Source of the DNA: CAZSHG01 sp964606695 [NCBI: uncultured bacterium]
Lineage (GTDB): Bacteria > UBP14 > UBA6098
Length of the DNA: 64,000 nt
Direction of reading: 5' to 3'
NCBI GenBank assembly: GCA_964606695.1
Contig: CAZSHG010000017.1
Span: 1-64,000, forward strand
The notes under the pieces are model-generated. The model had not been told where the DNA came from and ran no database searches. It worked only from the letters and a program-made list of their open reading frames with translations. How positions within the stretch are numbered: the first letter of the stretch is position 1; the number at the start of each line of letters is the position of its first letter. Below, piece after piece: positions 44,014 through 51,729 of this stretch. Position numbers and translations under genes: made by a program.

Positions 44014-45786
44014 CTATCCCTCCGAGATCATCTCGTTCATTACCTTCGGGATTCTTTCGATGATGTCGACTATCTTCGTCTCGACCTCCTCTTCGTCGAT
44101 ATATTTCATACGCGCGATTTCTTCGCGTATTTCCAATTCGGCGATGGCCTCGAATTGCGCGCCGCGCTTAAGCGCCTTACGCGCTTCTTCCTCGAATTCC
44201 AGAATGGCTTTTAGCATCAAATCCTGTTTCTGCGGCGAACAGTAGGTATCTTCATCCACGAATGCGTTCTGCTGAAGATAGTCTTCGCGAATGCTACGCG
44301 CGGCTTCGAGAGTCAGCCTGTCCGAAGCGTCCAGTGCTTCCGCGCCGACGAGCTTAACTATTTCCGACAGGTCGGATTCTTTCTGAAGAATCGACATGGC
44401 TTTGCCGCGATTTTTCGGGAAATCTTCGGAGAAATATTCTTCGAGATATTCATCAAAGGCGTCGCCGTATAGGGAATAACTATTGAGCCAGGAAATCGCC
44501 GGGTAATGGCGTGCGTAGGCTAATTCGGCCTCCAGGCTCCAGAAGACGCGGACGACTCGTAGCGTCGCCTGCACGACGGGGTCTGCCAGGTCACCTCCGG
44601 GGGGCGAAACTGCTCCGATAACTGAAAGCGCACCGGTTGTCGTTTCAGTGCCGATATTTTCGACCCAGCCCGCGCGCTCGTAAAACTCCGCGATCCGTCG
44701 GCCCAGATAGGCAGGATAGCCCTCCTCGCCGGGCATCTCTTCCAGACGGCCGGAAATCTCACGCATAGCCTCTGCCCAACGGCTGGTGGAGTCCGCCATC
44801 AGCGCGACGGAGTAGCCCATATCGCGATAATACTCGGCGATTGTGATGCCAGTATAAACGGACGCTTCGCGCGCCGCCACGGGCATATTCGACGTGTTCG
44901 CGATTAGCACGGTGCGTTTCATCAGAGGTTCGCCGGTCTGCGGGTCGATCAGTTCGGGAAATTCGTTGAGGACGTCGGTCATTTCGTTGCCGCGTTCACC
45001 GCAACCGACATAAACGATGACCTCGGCATCGGCGTATTTTGCCAGCTGATGCTGGATGACGGTCTTTCCGCTTCCGAAGGGGCCGGGAACACATGCGGTG
45101 CCGCCTTTGCCCACCGGGAAGAATGTGTCAACCACACGCTGTCCGGTGACCAGCGGGGTTTTGGGTAGCGATTTTCTTTTGAAAGGTCGTCCGAGTCTAA
45201 CCGGCCAATTCTGATACATCTTCAACTCGTGTTCTTTTCCCTCATCGTCGCGAATAACGCATACAACGTCCTCGATGATATGGTCGCCGGATTCGATTTT
45301 AATAACCTCGCCGTTGATTCCGGGGGGCACCGGCAGGCGATGTTCGATGATAGTGGTTTCCTGAACAGTTCCGAAAATATCTCCGGCTTTGACCTGTTGT
45401 CCTTCTTCGACCTTTGGGACGAAATCCCATTTTTTCTGAGATGGCAACGGTTCGGCGGTAACACCGCGAGTGATAAAATCGCCGGCCTGCTCGGCGATTA
45501 CGTCCAGCGGGCGCTGAATGCCGTCGTAGATAGATGTCAATAGCCCCGGACCGAGTTTGACCGAGAGTGGTGCGTTGGTTAGATACACCGGTTCACCCGG
45601 GCCGAGACCGCCCGTCTCCTCATAAACTTGAATAGCCGCAGTATCTCCAATCAGTTCGATAATCTCGCCCACCAGCTTTTTATCGGACACGTGGACGACG
45701 TCATACATCTTCGAACCGGACATATTTTCCGCAACCACCAATGGTCCGGAAACCTTTACGACTTTGCCAATTTTTTCTTCCGCCAT
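44014..45786 (-). CDS. atpA: V-type ATPase subunit A (catalytic)
   Basis: 590 residues. Walker [14 protein letters not shown] near 234-246, the catalytic region [50 protein letters not shown], and the A-specific 'bulge' domain at about 110-190. It hydrolyses or makes ATP in the peripheral head. The [16 protein letters not shown] stretch is typical. It lies 105 bp downstream of the HEPN/MNT pair and directly upstream of the RAMA nuclease gene. Confidence 0.97.
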   Translation of the reverse strand: MAEEKIGKVVKVSGPLVVAENMSGSKMYDVVHVSDKKLVGEIIELIGDTAAIQVYEETGGLGPGEPVYLTNAPLSVKLGPGLLTSIYDGIQRPLDVIAEQAGDFITRGVTAEPLPSQKKWDFVPKVEEGQQVKAGDIFGTVQETTIIEHRLPVPPGINGEVIKIESGDHIIEDVVCVIRDDEGKEHELKMYQNWPVRLGRPFKRKSLPKTPLVTGQRVVDTFFPVGKGGTACVPGPFGSGKTVIQHQLAKYADAEVIVYVGCGERGNEMTDVLNEFPELIDPQTGEPLMKRTVLIANTSNMPVAAREASVYTGITIAEYYRDMGYSVALMADSTSRWAEAMREISGRLEEMPGEEGYPAYLGRRIAEFYERAGWVENIGTETTTGALSVIGAVSPPGGDLADPVVQATLRVVRVFWSLEAELAYARHYPAISWLNSYSLYGDAFDEYLEEYFSEDFPKNRGKAMSILQKESDLSEIVKLVGAEALDASDRLTLEAARSIREDYLQQNAFVDEDTYCSPQKQDLMLKAILEFEEEARKALKRGAQFEAIAELEIREEIARMKYIDEEEVETKIVDIIERIPKVMNEMISEG

Positions 45787-45891
45787 CGGGAAGCCTCCTA
45801 TTTGAACGATATTCTTTTTCTAATCCATTTAATAACAAATACTTACAAAATAATTCGCCATCGCCTTTTCGCGACTATTATTGAATTTCAT

Positions 45892-46260
45892 TTATCTCGA
45901 TGCCAACACCTTCCCTGTTTCTTTCGCCGTCTTCGCAAGGGAAACTCTTTCGATTTCCTCCATTGTATAGGGGAAAAGTTCGATCGGTATTCCAATCCAT
46001 TCGAAATGATCGCGGAAATCCTCAATTCTATCGAACCAATGTCGCTTCTCTGAGCTTTTAATCACTATCAGAAGGTCAGCGTCGCTACCCGGGACTGCAT
46101 CGCCGGCGGCTAAGGATCCGAATAGAATAACTTCCAGAACATCGTCGCGAGTCTGGATCAGTTTGGTGGCGAAACTCCGCAGAGCTTTTACTGCCGCCTC
46201 TCTATCGAGTTTATAGAGAGTCACACCACCGTATGAGTATTTCTGCAAAACTAATTGCAT
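45892..46260 (-). CDS. MNT-type nucleotidyltransferase (antitoxin-like partner of a HEPN protein)
   Basis: About 122 residues from the ATG that overlaps the end of the HEPN gene by 50 bp; a GTG 36 bp downstream is an alternative and neither has a strong ribosome site. The minimal nucleotidyltransferase motif is complete: ILFGSLAAGDAVPGSDADLLIVI, that is GS-x10-DxD. A second acidic strand follows in IPIELFPYTMEEIE. MNT proteins in HEPN/MNT modules often act as antitoxins by adding nucleotides to, or binding, the HEPN partner. The module interrupts the ATPase operon between F and A. Confidence 0.8.
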   Translation of the reverse strand: MQLVLQKYSYGGVTLYKLDREAAVKALRSFATKLIQTRDDVLEVILFGSLAAGDAVPGSDADLLIVIKSSEKRHWFDRIEDFRDHFEWIGIPIELFPYTMEEIERVSLAKTAKETGKVLASR

Positions 46261-46600
46261 TGGCTGATTCTTCTTCGTCAAAATAGTCGTGCGGTATCCC
46301 ACTGTCGAAACCGTTGGGATAACGCGCGATAATGTAATACCTGTCCAGTTTCCTTGATTTATCCAGCAAGTCGTTCGAAACTGGCATTTCATATTGGTCT
46401 TTCAGGGCATTCAACATCTCGCTAATGCTAAGCCCCCAAAGCGCGGCACCCTTATTACTTTGAGCTACCGCTTTGATACCCTTTTCGGCGGCCTGCTGGG
46501 CCATAAAGCATGCCCATTCGTGATAGCCTTCATCTCGAGTTGTAGCGGCGGTTTCCAGGTCGAATTCCGCCTGGGCACGCCAGTCCTTAGATCGGTTCAT
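46211..46600 (-). CDS. HEPN-domain protein
   Basis: A 129-residue all-helical HEPN protein. It has the family opening SKDWRAQAEFDLETAATTRDEGYHEWACFMAQQAAEKGIKAV and the C-terminal YYIIARYPNG...PHDYFDEEESANAISFAEIL. The catalytic R-x(4-6)-H motif of toxic HEPN RNases is not recognisable (around KLDRYYIIARYPNG there is no matching His at that distance), so it may be a non-toxic or differently acting member. It starts 4 bp downstream of the subunit F stop and overlaps the MNT gene. Confidence 0.85.
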   Translation of the reverse strand: MNRSKDWRAQAEFDLETAATTRDEGYHEWACFMAQQAAEKGIKAVAQSNKGAALWGLSISEMLNALKDQYEMPVSNDLLDKSRKLDRYYIIARYPNGFDSGIPHDYFDEEESANAISFAEILIRWCDSL

Positions 46601-46604
46601 TCTT

Positions 46605-46931
46605 TCACTCCTCCCCCATAATATCCCGTCCAGCGGCGCGTTTCATGGTCTCGCGGACAGCGCCACGGCCTTTGCCCATACTCCCCTGAACTGTCGGGAT
46701 CAATATCATCGACGGCAGAGTTTTGTAGCGCGCCTCTTCGATTACGTCCTGAATCTTCTCGGAGATTTCCTCGGTGACGAAAATCGCGCCATATTCGCCG
46801 GATTTCACCAATTCACGAACAGCGGCGCTCAGGTCCTCGGTCTCTTCGACTATGATCGCGGTAACCCCCATCGCGCGAAAAGGCAAGCATGTCGCCGTGT
46901 CGCCGACTACTGCTGTCTTATAGGTCGCCAT
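46605..46931 (-). CDS. atpF: V-type ATPase subunit F (NtpG type)
   Basis: 108 residues. The start TAVVGDTATCLPFRAMGV is the subunit F signature, followed by YGAIFVTEEISEKI and a strand ending PSMILIPTVQGS. It sits on the rotor shaft with D. Its start overlaps the end of C by 14 bp. In the enterococcal order it is followed by A; here a HEPN/MNT pair intervenes. Confidence 0.93.
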   Translation of the reverse strand: MATYKTAVVGDTATCLPFRAMGVTAIIVEETEDLSAAVRELVKSGEYGAIFVTEEISEKIQDVIEEARYKTLPSMILIPTVQGSMGKGRGAVRETMKRAAGRDIMGEE

Positions 46932-47928
46932 AACGCACCCTTTCGATTATTCTATCGCGGTCGATCTTCGCCCTCTTCATTCTAACGATAGCGCCTACTG
47001 CGCGAAGCTCTCGCCATGCCAGAAATGCATATGCTAAAAGAACTTCCAGCCCGAAACTAATATATACATTCAAGCGAAGGTAATCTTCCAGCAAGTAATG
47101 GAAGTATCTGGCCAGCGGTTCGAAATTGTCGTCGTGGACGAGTTTGGTGACAGCATCGGCGAGCGGTTTGCCATAATACGAATAGACCAGTCGCGCCGGG
47201 ATGCCGTCAAGATCCATGTTCTCGAAGCGCTCGTAGCGTTTGCGTTCAAGGTGCCCGCCTTCGATGAAGAATTGGTCGAAATACTCCATGGGCATTTCTG
47301 CTATCCTCATTCGGAGATAGGCGGCCAAATTCTTGCTGTCCGCCCATCTGCGGACATATTCCATTAAAAATTCGCGCCCACTGCCCACCAATTGCTCGAC
47401 GTAGAACTTGCCGAAATAATGGTCGGAGGCGAGATCGACTACGATTGGCAATTGCGATTCGGAATAGGTGTCATGCGCGACTATTATCGATTTCGCGACT
47501 TCTTCCGGGACGGTGCCCAGTTCGTCTCGTCCCGAAGCCACTTCCATCAGGTCTTCCGCGGAAGCGTAACCACCGTCCATATGCAGAGGCTTATAATCAT
47601 ATTCGAAAAGCTTCGCTTTAACTGCCGCGGCGGCATTGGTGAAATCGGTAAACAGGCGCAGAAGCCGGGTTAATTCCGGGTGATGAGTCAGCTTCTCGAT
47701 CAGCTCGATCGTGGCTATCCACTCATTCGAGATTGCCTTTTCCGGGTCATCCTCGTTGTCATGATAACCCAATTCCGATAGGAGTTTACCGATTTCGACG
47801 ACGTCGGTATCTATCAGCCGCAGAAATTCCGGGCGGCCGGGACGTTTCCCGCATTTGCCGCGCACAACGCCCGTAGCAAAGGCGTATTCCGTATCTCCCT
47901 GGACTACCGGTGGAGTCTGCAGACTCAC
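46918..47928 (-). CDS. atpC: V-type ATPase subunit C (d/AC39 type)
   Basis: 336 residues, all helical, with features of the V-ATPase C/AC39 family: ATGVVRGKCGK near the start, FLRLIDTDVVEIGKLLSELGY, internal repeats of about 110 residues, and the ending VLLAYAFLAWRELRAVGAIVRMK. It links the rotor shaft to the membrane ring. Its ATG overlaps the E stop by 4 bp and its end overlaps F by 14 bp. Confidence 0.9.
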   Translation of the reverse strand: MSLQTPPVVQGDTEYAFATGVVRGKCGKRPGRPEFLRLIDTDVVEIGKLLSELGYHDNEDDPEKAISNEWIATIELIEKLTHHPELTRLLRLFTDFTNAAAAVKAKLFEYDYKPLHMDGGYASAEDLMEVASGRDELGTVPEEVAKSIIVAHDTYSESQLPIVVDLASDHYFGKFYVEQLVGSGREFLMEYVRRWADSKNLAAYLRMRIAEMPMEYFDQFFIEGGHLERKRYERFENMDLDGIPARLVYSYYGKPLADAVTKLVHDDNFEPLARYFHYLLEDYLRLNVYISFGLEVLLAYAFLAWRELRAVGAIVRMKRAKIDRDRIIERVRYGDL

Positions 47929-48512
47929 TCTTCACCTCCAAACAGGACCAGGGAAACATCGTCGGTGAAGTCATCGACTATCTGGCCGAAGATCGATTCC
48001 GCGCGGGCGTCGAATTGGATTTTACCGGCGAAGAACATGAATCCATGGTCGAAATCTTCCGACTTCTTTTTCGAAAAATCCGCGCCATCGATTTTTCCTG
48101 CCACGAGCTTATCGAACTCATCGCCGAAAATTTCGCTATCCTCTTTGCCATAAACGATTTCGCCGCTCTTTTCGCTGAATGATTCAAGCATGGCGACATA
48201 TCGGTCGCGAAGTTTGTCCGCCGGCAGTTCGAAGACTGCCTTGAAGCCTTCGTCGAAAGCCTTCTGGACGAGCTGTTGTTTCACGGCGAGCGTTTCCATT
48301 CGAAATTTCGTCTCCGCGCGGCTGATAGCCTGCTCGAATGCACGTTGCGCCTCAATTTCGGCGCGTTCTTCGGCTTTCTCGATTTCGCGTTTTTCGAATT
48401 CGTTGACCTCGTCTTCGATGGCCTCGATTTCGCTATCGGTTTCCGCTTTAATTTCGGCAATCTTCTCGTCGGTCTCAGCCTGTATCTTTTTCAGGATTCC
48501 TTCGATGCTCAT
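47925..48512 (-). CDS. atpE: V-type ATPase subunit E (peripheral stalk)
   Basis: 195 residues: a long N-terminal coiled coil (EGILKKIQAETDEKIAEIKAETDSEIEAIEDEVNEFEKREIEK-like acidic/basic heptads, about 1-90), then a globular C-terminal part ending FDARAESIFGQIVDDFTDDVSLVLFG. It forms the peripheral stator stalk with the H/G-type subunit encoded at the head of the operon. Nine bp separate it from K and its stop overlaps the C start. Confidence 0.9.
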   Translation of the reverse strand: MSIEGILKKIQAETDEKIAEIKAETDSEIEAIEDEVNEFEKREIEKAEERAEIEAQRAFEQAISRAETKFRMETLAVKQQLVQKAFDEGFKAVFELPADKLRDRYVAMLESFSEKSGEIVYGKEDSEIFGDEFDKLVAGKIDGADFSKKKSEDFDHGFMFFAGKIQFDARAESIFGQIVDDFTDDVSLVLFGGEE

Positions 48513-48521
48513 TCGACCGCC

Positions 48522-49097
48522 CTATCTGATTGAAAGTAGCACGAGCACGCTCGCCAGCAGGCCGAGAATCGCGTAGAACTCGACGAAAGCGGCAAGTGTC
48601 ATGGCTTTCGCGACGTTGGATTTGTCTTTGACTACGAGAGCCACGCCGGACGCGCAAACCTTGCCCTGATGAATTCCCGAGACCAGGCCGGCGAGTCCTA
48701 CCGGCAGGCCGGCGAACAGAAACTGCCAGCCCTGCACAGGTGTCAGTGACGCGAGCTGGGTGGGGTCGTTCAAAAGGCCAGTCCAGAGGATAATCAGGAA
48801 TCCCGCGACGAAGCCGTAGATGCCCTGAGTGCCCGGAAGCGCCGACAGGAGCAGAAACTGGGGGAAAAGGTCGGGGTGCTCGTGCATCGCGCCAATAGAC
48901 ATATTCGCGGAAATCCCGATCCCTATCGCGGAACCGAAGCCGGCGATGACCACCGCAATAGCGACTCCTACCAGCGCCAGTGCTCCGGCGTCGAGGGTGA
49001 ACCATCCGCTGTCCTCCGCGGGGGCGTCCTGCGCAAACGCTGTAGCCACGCTACATATAGCCATAATCACAAGTGCTAATACTATTTTTTTCGACAT
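48522..49097 (-). CDS. atpK: V-type ATPase subunit K (membrane rotor ring) with sodium-binding signature
   Basis: 191 residues: an N-terminal signal-like helix (MSKKIVLALVIMAICSVATAFA) and four transmembrane helices in two hairpins. The residues that bind Na+ in the Enterococcus hirae NtpK ring have clear counterparts: Leu87, Thr90 and Gln91 in ALPGTQGIYG, Gln144 in GIHQGKV, and the key Glu173 in FVEFYAILG. The first hairpin has no carboxylate, so there is one ion site per four helices, as in NtpK. This predicts a Na+-coupled enzyme, an inference from established NtpK ligands. The gene is 23 bp downstream of the restriction endonuclease gene. Confidence 0.93.
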   Translation of the reverse strand: MSKKIVLALVIMAICSVATAFAQDAPAEDSGWFTLDAGALALVGVAIAVVIAGFGSAIGIGISANMSIGAMHEHPDLFPQFLLLSALPGTQGIYGFVAGFLIILWTGLLNDPTQLASLTPVQGWQFLFAGLPVGLAGLVSGIHQGKVCASGVALVVKDKSNVAKAMTLAAFVEFYAILGLLASVLVLLSIR

Positions 49098-49120
49098 CCT
49101 CTCCTCCTTGGGGAGTTGGT

Positions 49121-49756
49121 TTATTTTGAATTCAATCTTTTTATCTCTTTTTTGATTTCGGCAATTACTTCGGGATTCTGAATTACCTTTTTTTGCCCAA
49201 TTTTCATAGAGATGATATAGAATACTTTCCCGCCAAACTTTTTCGTAAAATCTTCATGGGTGTTCTTTTGAAGCGACCTTTCTTTGAATATCTGGGAAAT
49301 ATGGGAAACACCGCTTGCCGGTTTTATCTGTATTCCGATGAATTTGTCGCCTATTTTTATAAAGAAGTCCACATTATAAAGCCTGTCCCATTTGTCAGGG
49401 GCTGGTTCGATCTTCTCGCCGAGTTCTTTTTCGAGCTGACCGTAGATTGTTTTTATCTCGGTCATATAACCATCGAAAGTCCTGTCGATGACCATATTCT
49501 TTAAATATTCAATGCAATCTTCCTCCGTTATCATCTCTACTTCAGCTGCGATTACTTCAGTTATTTTGATATAGAGTTTCCGACCGAGGTCTTCGATATG
49601 TTCCTCTGACCGAACTTCTTCGTAATAGAACTTCTTCCAGTCCTCCAGGCTCTTTGGAGCGCATTTTCTGATCGCTTCCGATACTGCGCCTACGTTGCGC
49701 TTGAAATTAAGTTGCCAACGATTCATCGCGCTGTTTAGAATCCATTCTTTAGGCAC
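49121..49756 (-). CDS. Type II restriction endonuclease, MjaI family
   Basis: 211 residues from a GTG preceded by GGGAGA (product starting PKEWILNSAMNRWQLN after the initiator). Matches the MjaI-type endonuclease family as I know it: KEWILNSA.NR.QLN.KRNVG, IRKCAPKSLEDWKKFYYEEVR, IEDLGRKLYIKITEVI, EDCIEYL, RTFDGY.TEI.TIYGQL, and WDRLYNVDFFIKI...GIQIKP. The last stretch (D in NVDFF, then QIKP) probably forms the PD-(D/E)XK-like site. MjaI cuts at CTAG, so the same or a similar target is likely. It is encoded 1 bp downstream of the GIY-YIG-like gene and 23 bp upstream of atpK. Confidence 0.8.
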   Translation of the reverse strand: MPKEWILNSAMNRWQLNFKRNVGAVSEAIRKCAPKSLEDWKKFYYEEVRSEEHIEDLGRKLYIKITEVIAAEVEMITEEDCIEYLKNMVIDRTFDGYMTEIKTIYGQLEKELGEKIEPAPDKWDRLYNVDFFIKIGDKFIGIQIKPASGVSHISQIFKERSLQKNTHEDFTKKFGGKVFYIISMKIGQKKVIQNPEVIAEIKKEIKRLNSK

Positions 49757-49757
49757 A

Positions 49758-50441
49758 TTATCTCCCTGATGAATATGAGCAGAGTTTTGGCAAACCAAAT
49801 TCCTCTCGCCATTTCTTTTCGATGAAATCGATAAATAAAGGCCCTAACCCAACGATATAATACACTTTAAATTCAGAACTTGAGTGTTTCGCGTCGGTAA
49901 CGTTTATTCCATTTCTGAAATAACACGTATCTTCTGCACTGTTTTCAATGTAACTCTCCTCATCAGAAGACAGATCCAATCTCAATAGATCCGCTTTATT
50001 ACAAACCTTAATAAAAGAGCCGTCCTCAGTTTTTATAAATGGGACTTTTCCATTATCAGAACAAGCTCTCTTTCGATGAGAAACTGTATCACCACCAGTA
50101 TAAATATCAACACTAATTCCAGACCACCTAGCATCCATTTCTCCTAACAGATGGTGTTTAATCCTGCCTTTAACATTGTCTTTGGCAATTCCATTGTAAA
50201 TAATTTCGCCATCGTAAAATTTGGTAGGTGTCTGATGTTTGTGAAGGAAATGTGAAACAGGTTCATTAGTCCAAATCCAATAGCAACCACCGCCATCTGG
50301 GATTCTTTCTAAGTCACTAATATCGTTTATCTCCAAGGAATCTACACCTTCTAAAGTTCCATTCGGAATTTCCACTTCAGCAATGTTGCTTAAGAAGATT
50401 TTTTCCTGATCTAGCCAATGTGAATTACACACTTGTAGCAC
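49758..50441 (-). CDS. GIY-YIG-like protein between methyltransferase and endonuclease genes
   Basis: 227 residues. The central part has a GIY-YIG-type pattern: GGCYWIWT (about 51-58) then IIYNGIAKDNVKGRIKHHL (about 80-98), where YNG replaces 'YIG' and Arg93 would be the catalytic arginine. A candidate catalytic Glu could be in one of the later EES/AEDT stretches. The rest was not recognised. It overlaps the methyltransferase gene by 17 bp and is followed after 1 bp by the endonuclease gene, so it is built into the cassette. It could be a second nuclease, a specificity factor or a control protein. Confidence 0.6.
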   Translation of the reverse strand: MLQVCNSHWLDQEKIFLSNIAEVEIPNGTLEGVDSLEINDISDLERIPDGGGCYWIWTNEPVSHFLHKHQTPTKFYDGEIIYNGIAKDNVKGRIKHHLLGEMDARWSGISVDIYTGGDTVSHRKRACSDNGKVPFIKTEDGSFIKVCNKADLLRLDLSSDEESYIENSAEDTCYFRNGINVTDAKHSSSEFKVYYIVGLGPLFIDFIEKKWREEFGLPKLCSYSSGR

Positions 50442-51729
50442 CTCTCATCCTGATGAATCTAGTTTTATATTGATATTCAATCGTTTCATCAACCTTAGCT
50501 AATCCGGCCTTTATCAAATGGGCGTTGATGAGCGTTTTATTCCTCAGGTAAAGATAGCAAAGCAGGTTGTTCTGATCGTCGTATTTCACGTTGTCAAATT
50601 TCATGAATACGTTTTGCGCTTTGGTCTTTTCTCTCAAAAACCTTTCGGCTTCTGCTCGTAGGGCCGGGATTGTTTTAACGCCGATGAGTTTGATTGAAAG
50701 CCCGTTATCGAGTTTAAGGATTTCAGGGGATATTACATCGCTGACTCTCCTAAATTCCTCTTTTTCTCCGTTGTCGCCATTTTCGATAACGGAGCCATAT
50801 TTCAATTTTCTAGGATCGACCTTTTTCTCGAATTTCAGCGGGTCTCTGAATAAGTAAGGAAGTTCGGAAAGCCCATCTGCCAGTCGCATTGGTTGTTCAT
50901 CGATAATTATCTCGAAATCTGCGTTCTTAAAAAGGGACCTGTTCGTTAATCCTATTTTGTCCTTTATAACCGGAAGATATTCGGCGTTTATTTCGTAGCC
51001 TATCGAGTTCCTTTCGAGGTTTTTTGCCGCGAGTGTCGTAGTGCCGCTTCCGAGAAACGGGTCGAGAACTGTGTCGCCAACAAATGAAAACATCTTTATC
51101 AACCGACGGGGAAGTTCAATCGGAAACATTGCGATATGTTTGTCCTGCTTCTCACCGCTGAAATTCCAATGTCCTGTGAAATACTCGTTCCATTCCTCCT
51201 TGGTCATTTTCGATTTTTCTTTTATATCGGAAGAAACCTTTTTTGCTTTTCCGTGTTTCTTGAAAATCAAAATGAACTCGTAATCGATCTTAAGAATACC
51301 ATTTCTGGGATTTGGATAAGAACCCATTATTGTCGCGCCGCCCGTAGTGTTACAAGTGGTTACCTTTTGCCATATTATTGCCCCCATATAATCAAACCCG
51401 ATGGTCTCGCAAAACCGGATTATTTCGGTTCTTATCGGGATAACCTTGTATCTGCCGTAATAAACGGAGCGTGCAAACTGATCGCCTATGTTAACGCAAA
51501 GCCGACATCCGCTTTCCAGGGCTCGATGACATTCTTTCCAGACGAGATTGAGGTTATTAATATAGTCTTCGTAACTGTCATTGAAGCCAATTTGCGCCTC
51601 TCCGCCATAGTCTTTCAGTTGCCAGTAAGGTGGTGAGGTAACAATCAGTTGGACTTCTTCGTCCGCGATTTGCGACATGCTTCGGGAATCGCCGATGATT
51701 ATTCGATGATATGTTCTTTCTTCCTTCAC
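50425..51729 (-). CDS. DNA methyltransferase (beta class, likely cytosine-N4) fused to an inactive SNase-like domain
   Basis: 434 residues. I start at a GTG that overlaps the stop of the ATPase I gene (GTGA); the longer open frame upstream is only the shadow of that gene. Motif IV TSPPYW (31-36) comes before motif I DPFLGSGTT (223-231), the beta order. SPPY is typical of m4C enzymes, as in the MjaI system, but adenine-specific relatives cannot be excluded. From about 335 to 425 the chain reads like staphylococcal nuclease (LSIKLIGVKTIPALRAEAERFL, FDNVKYDDQNNLLCYLYL, INAHLIKAGLAKV). The nuclease residues are missing: the D-T-P-E loop is K-T-I-P and the arginine before 'AYVY' is Leu. It may serve as a DNA-binding or dimer module. 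Confidence 0.85.
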   Translation of the reverse strand: MKEERTYHRIIIGDSRSMSQIADEEVQLIVTSPPYWQLKDYGGEAQIGFNDSYEDYINNLNLVWKECHRALESGCRLCVNIGDQFARSVYYGRYKVIPIRTEIIRFCETIGFDYMGAIIWQKVTTCNTTGGATIMGSYPNPRNGILKIDYEFILIFKKHGKAKKVSSDIKEKSKMTKEEWNEYFTGHWNFSGEKQDKHIAMFPIELPRRLIKMFSFVGDTVLDPFLGSGTTTLAAKNLERNSIGYEINAEYLPVIKDKIGLTNRSLFKNADFEIIIDEQPMRLADGLSELPYLFRDPLKFEKKVDPRKLKYGSVIENGDNGEKEEFRRVSDVISPEILKLDNGLSIKLIGVKTIPALRAEAERFLREKTKAQNVFMKFDNVKYDDQNNLLCYLYLRNKTLINAHLIKAGLAKVDETIEYQYKTRFIRMRGATSV

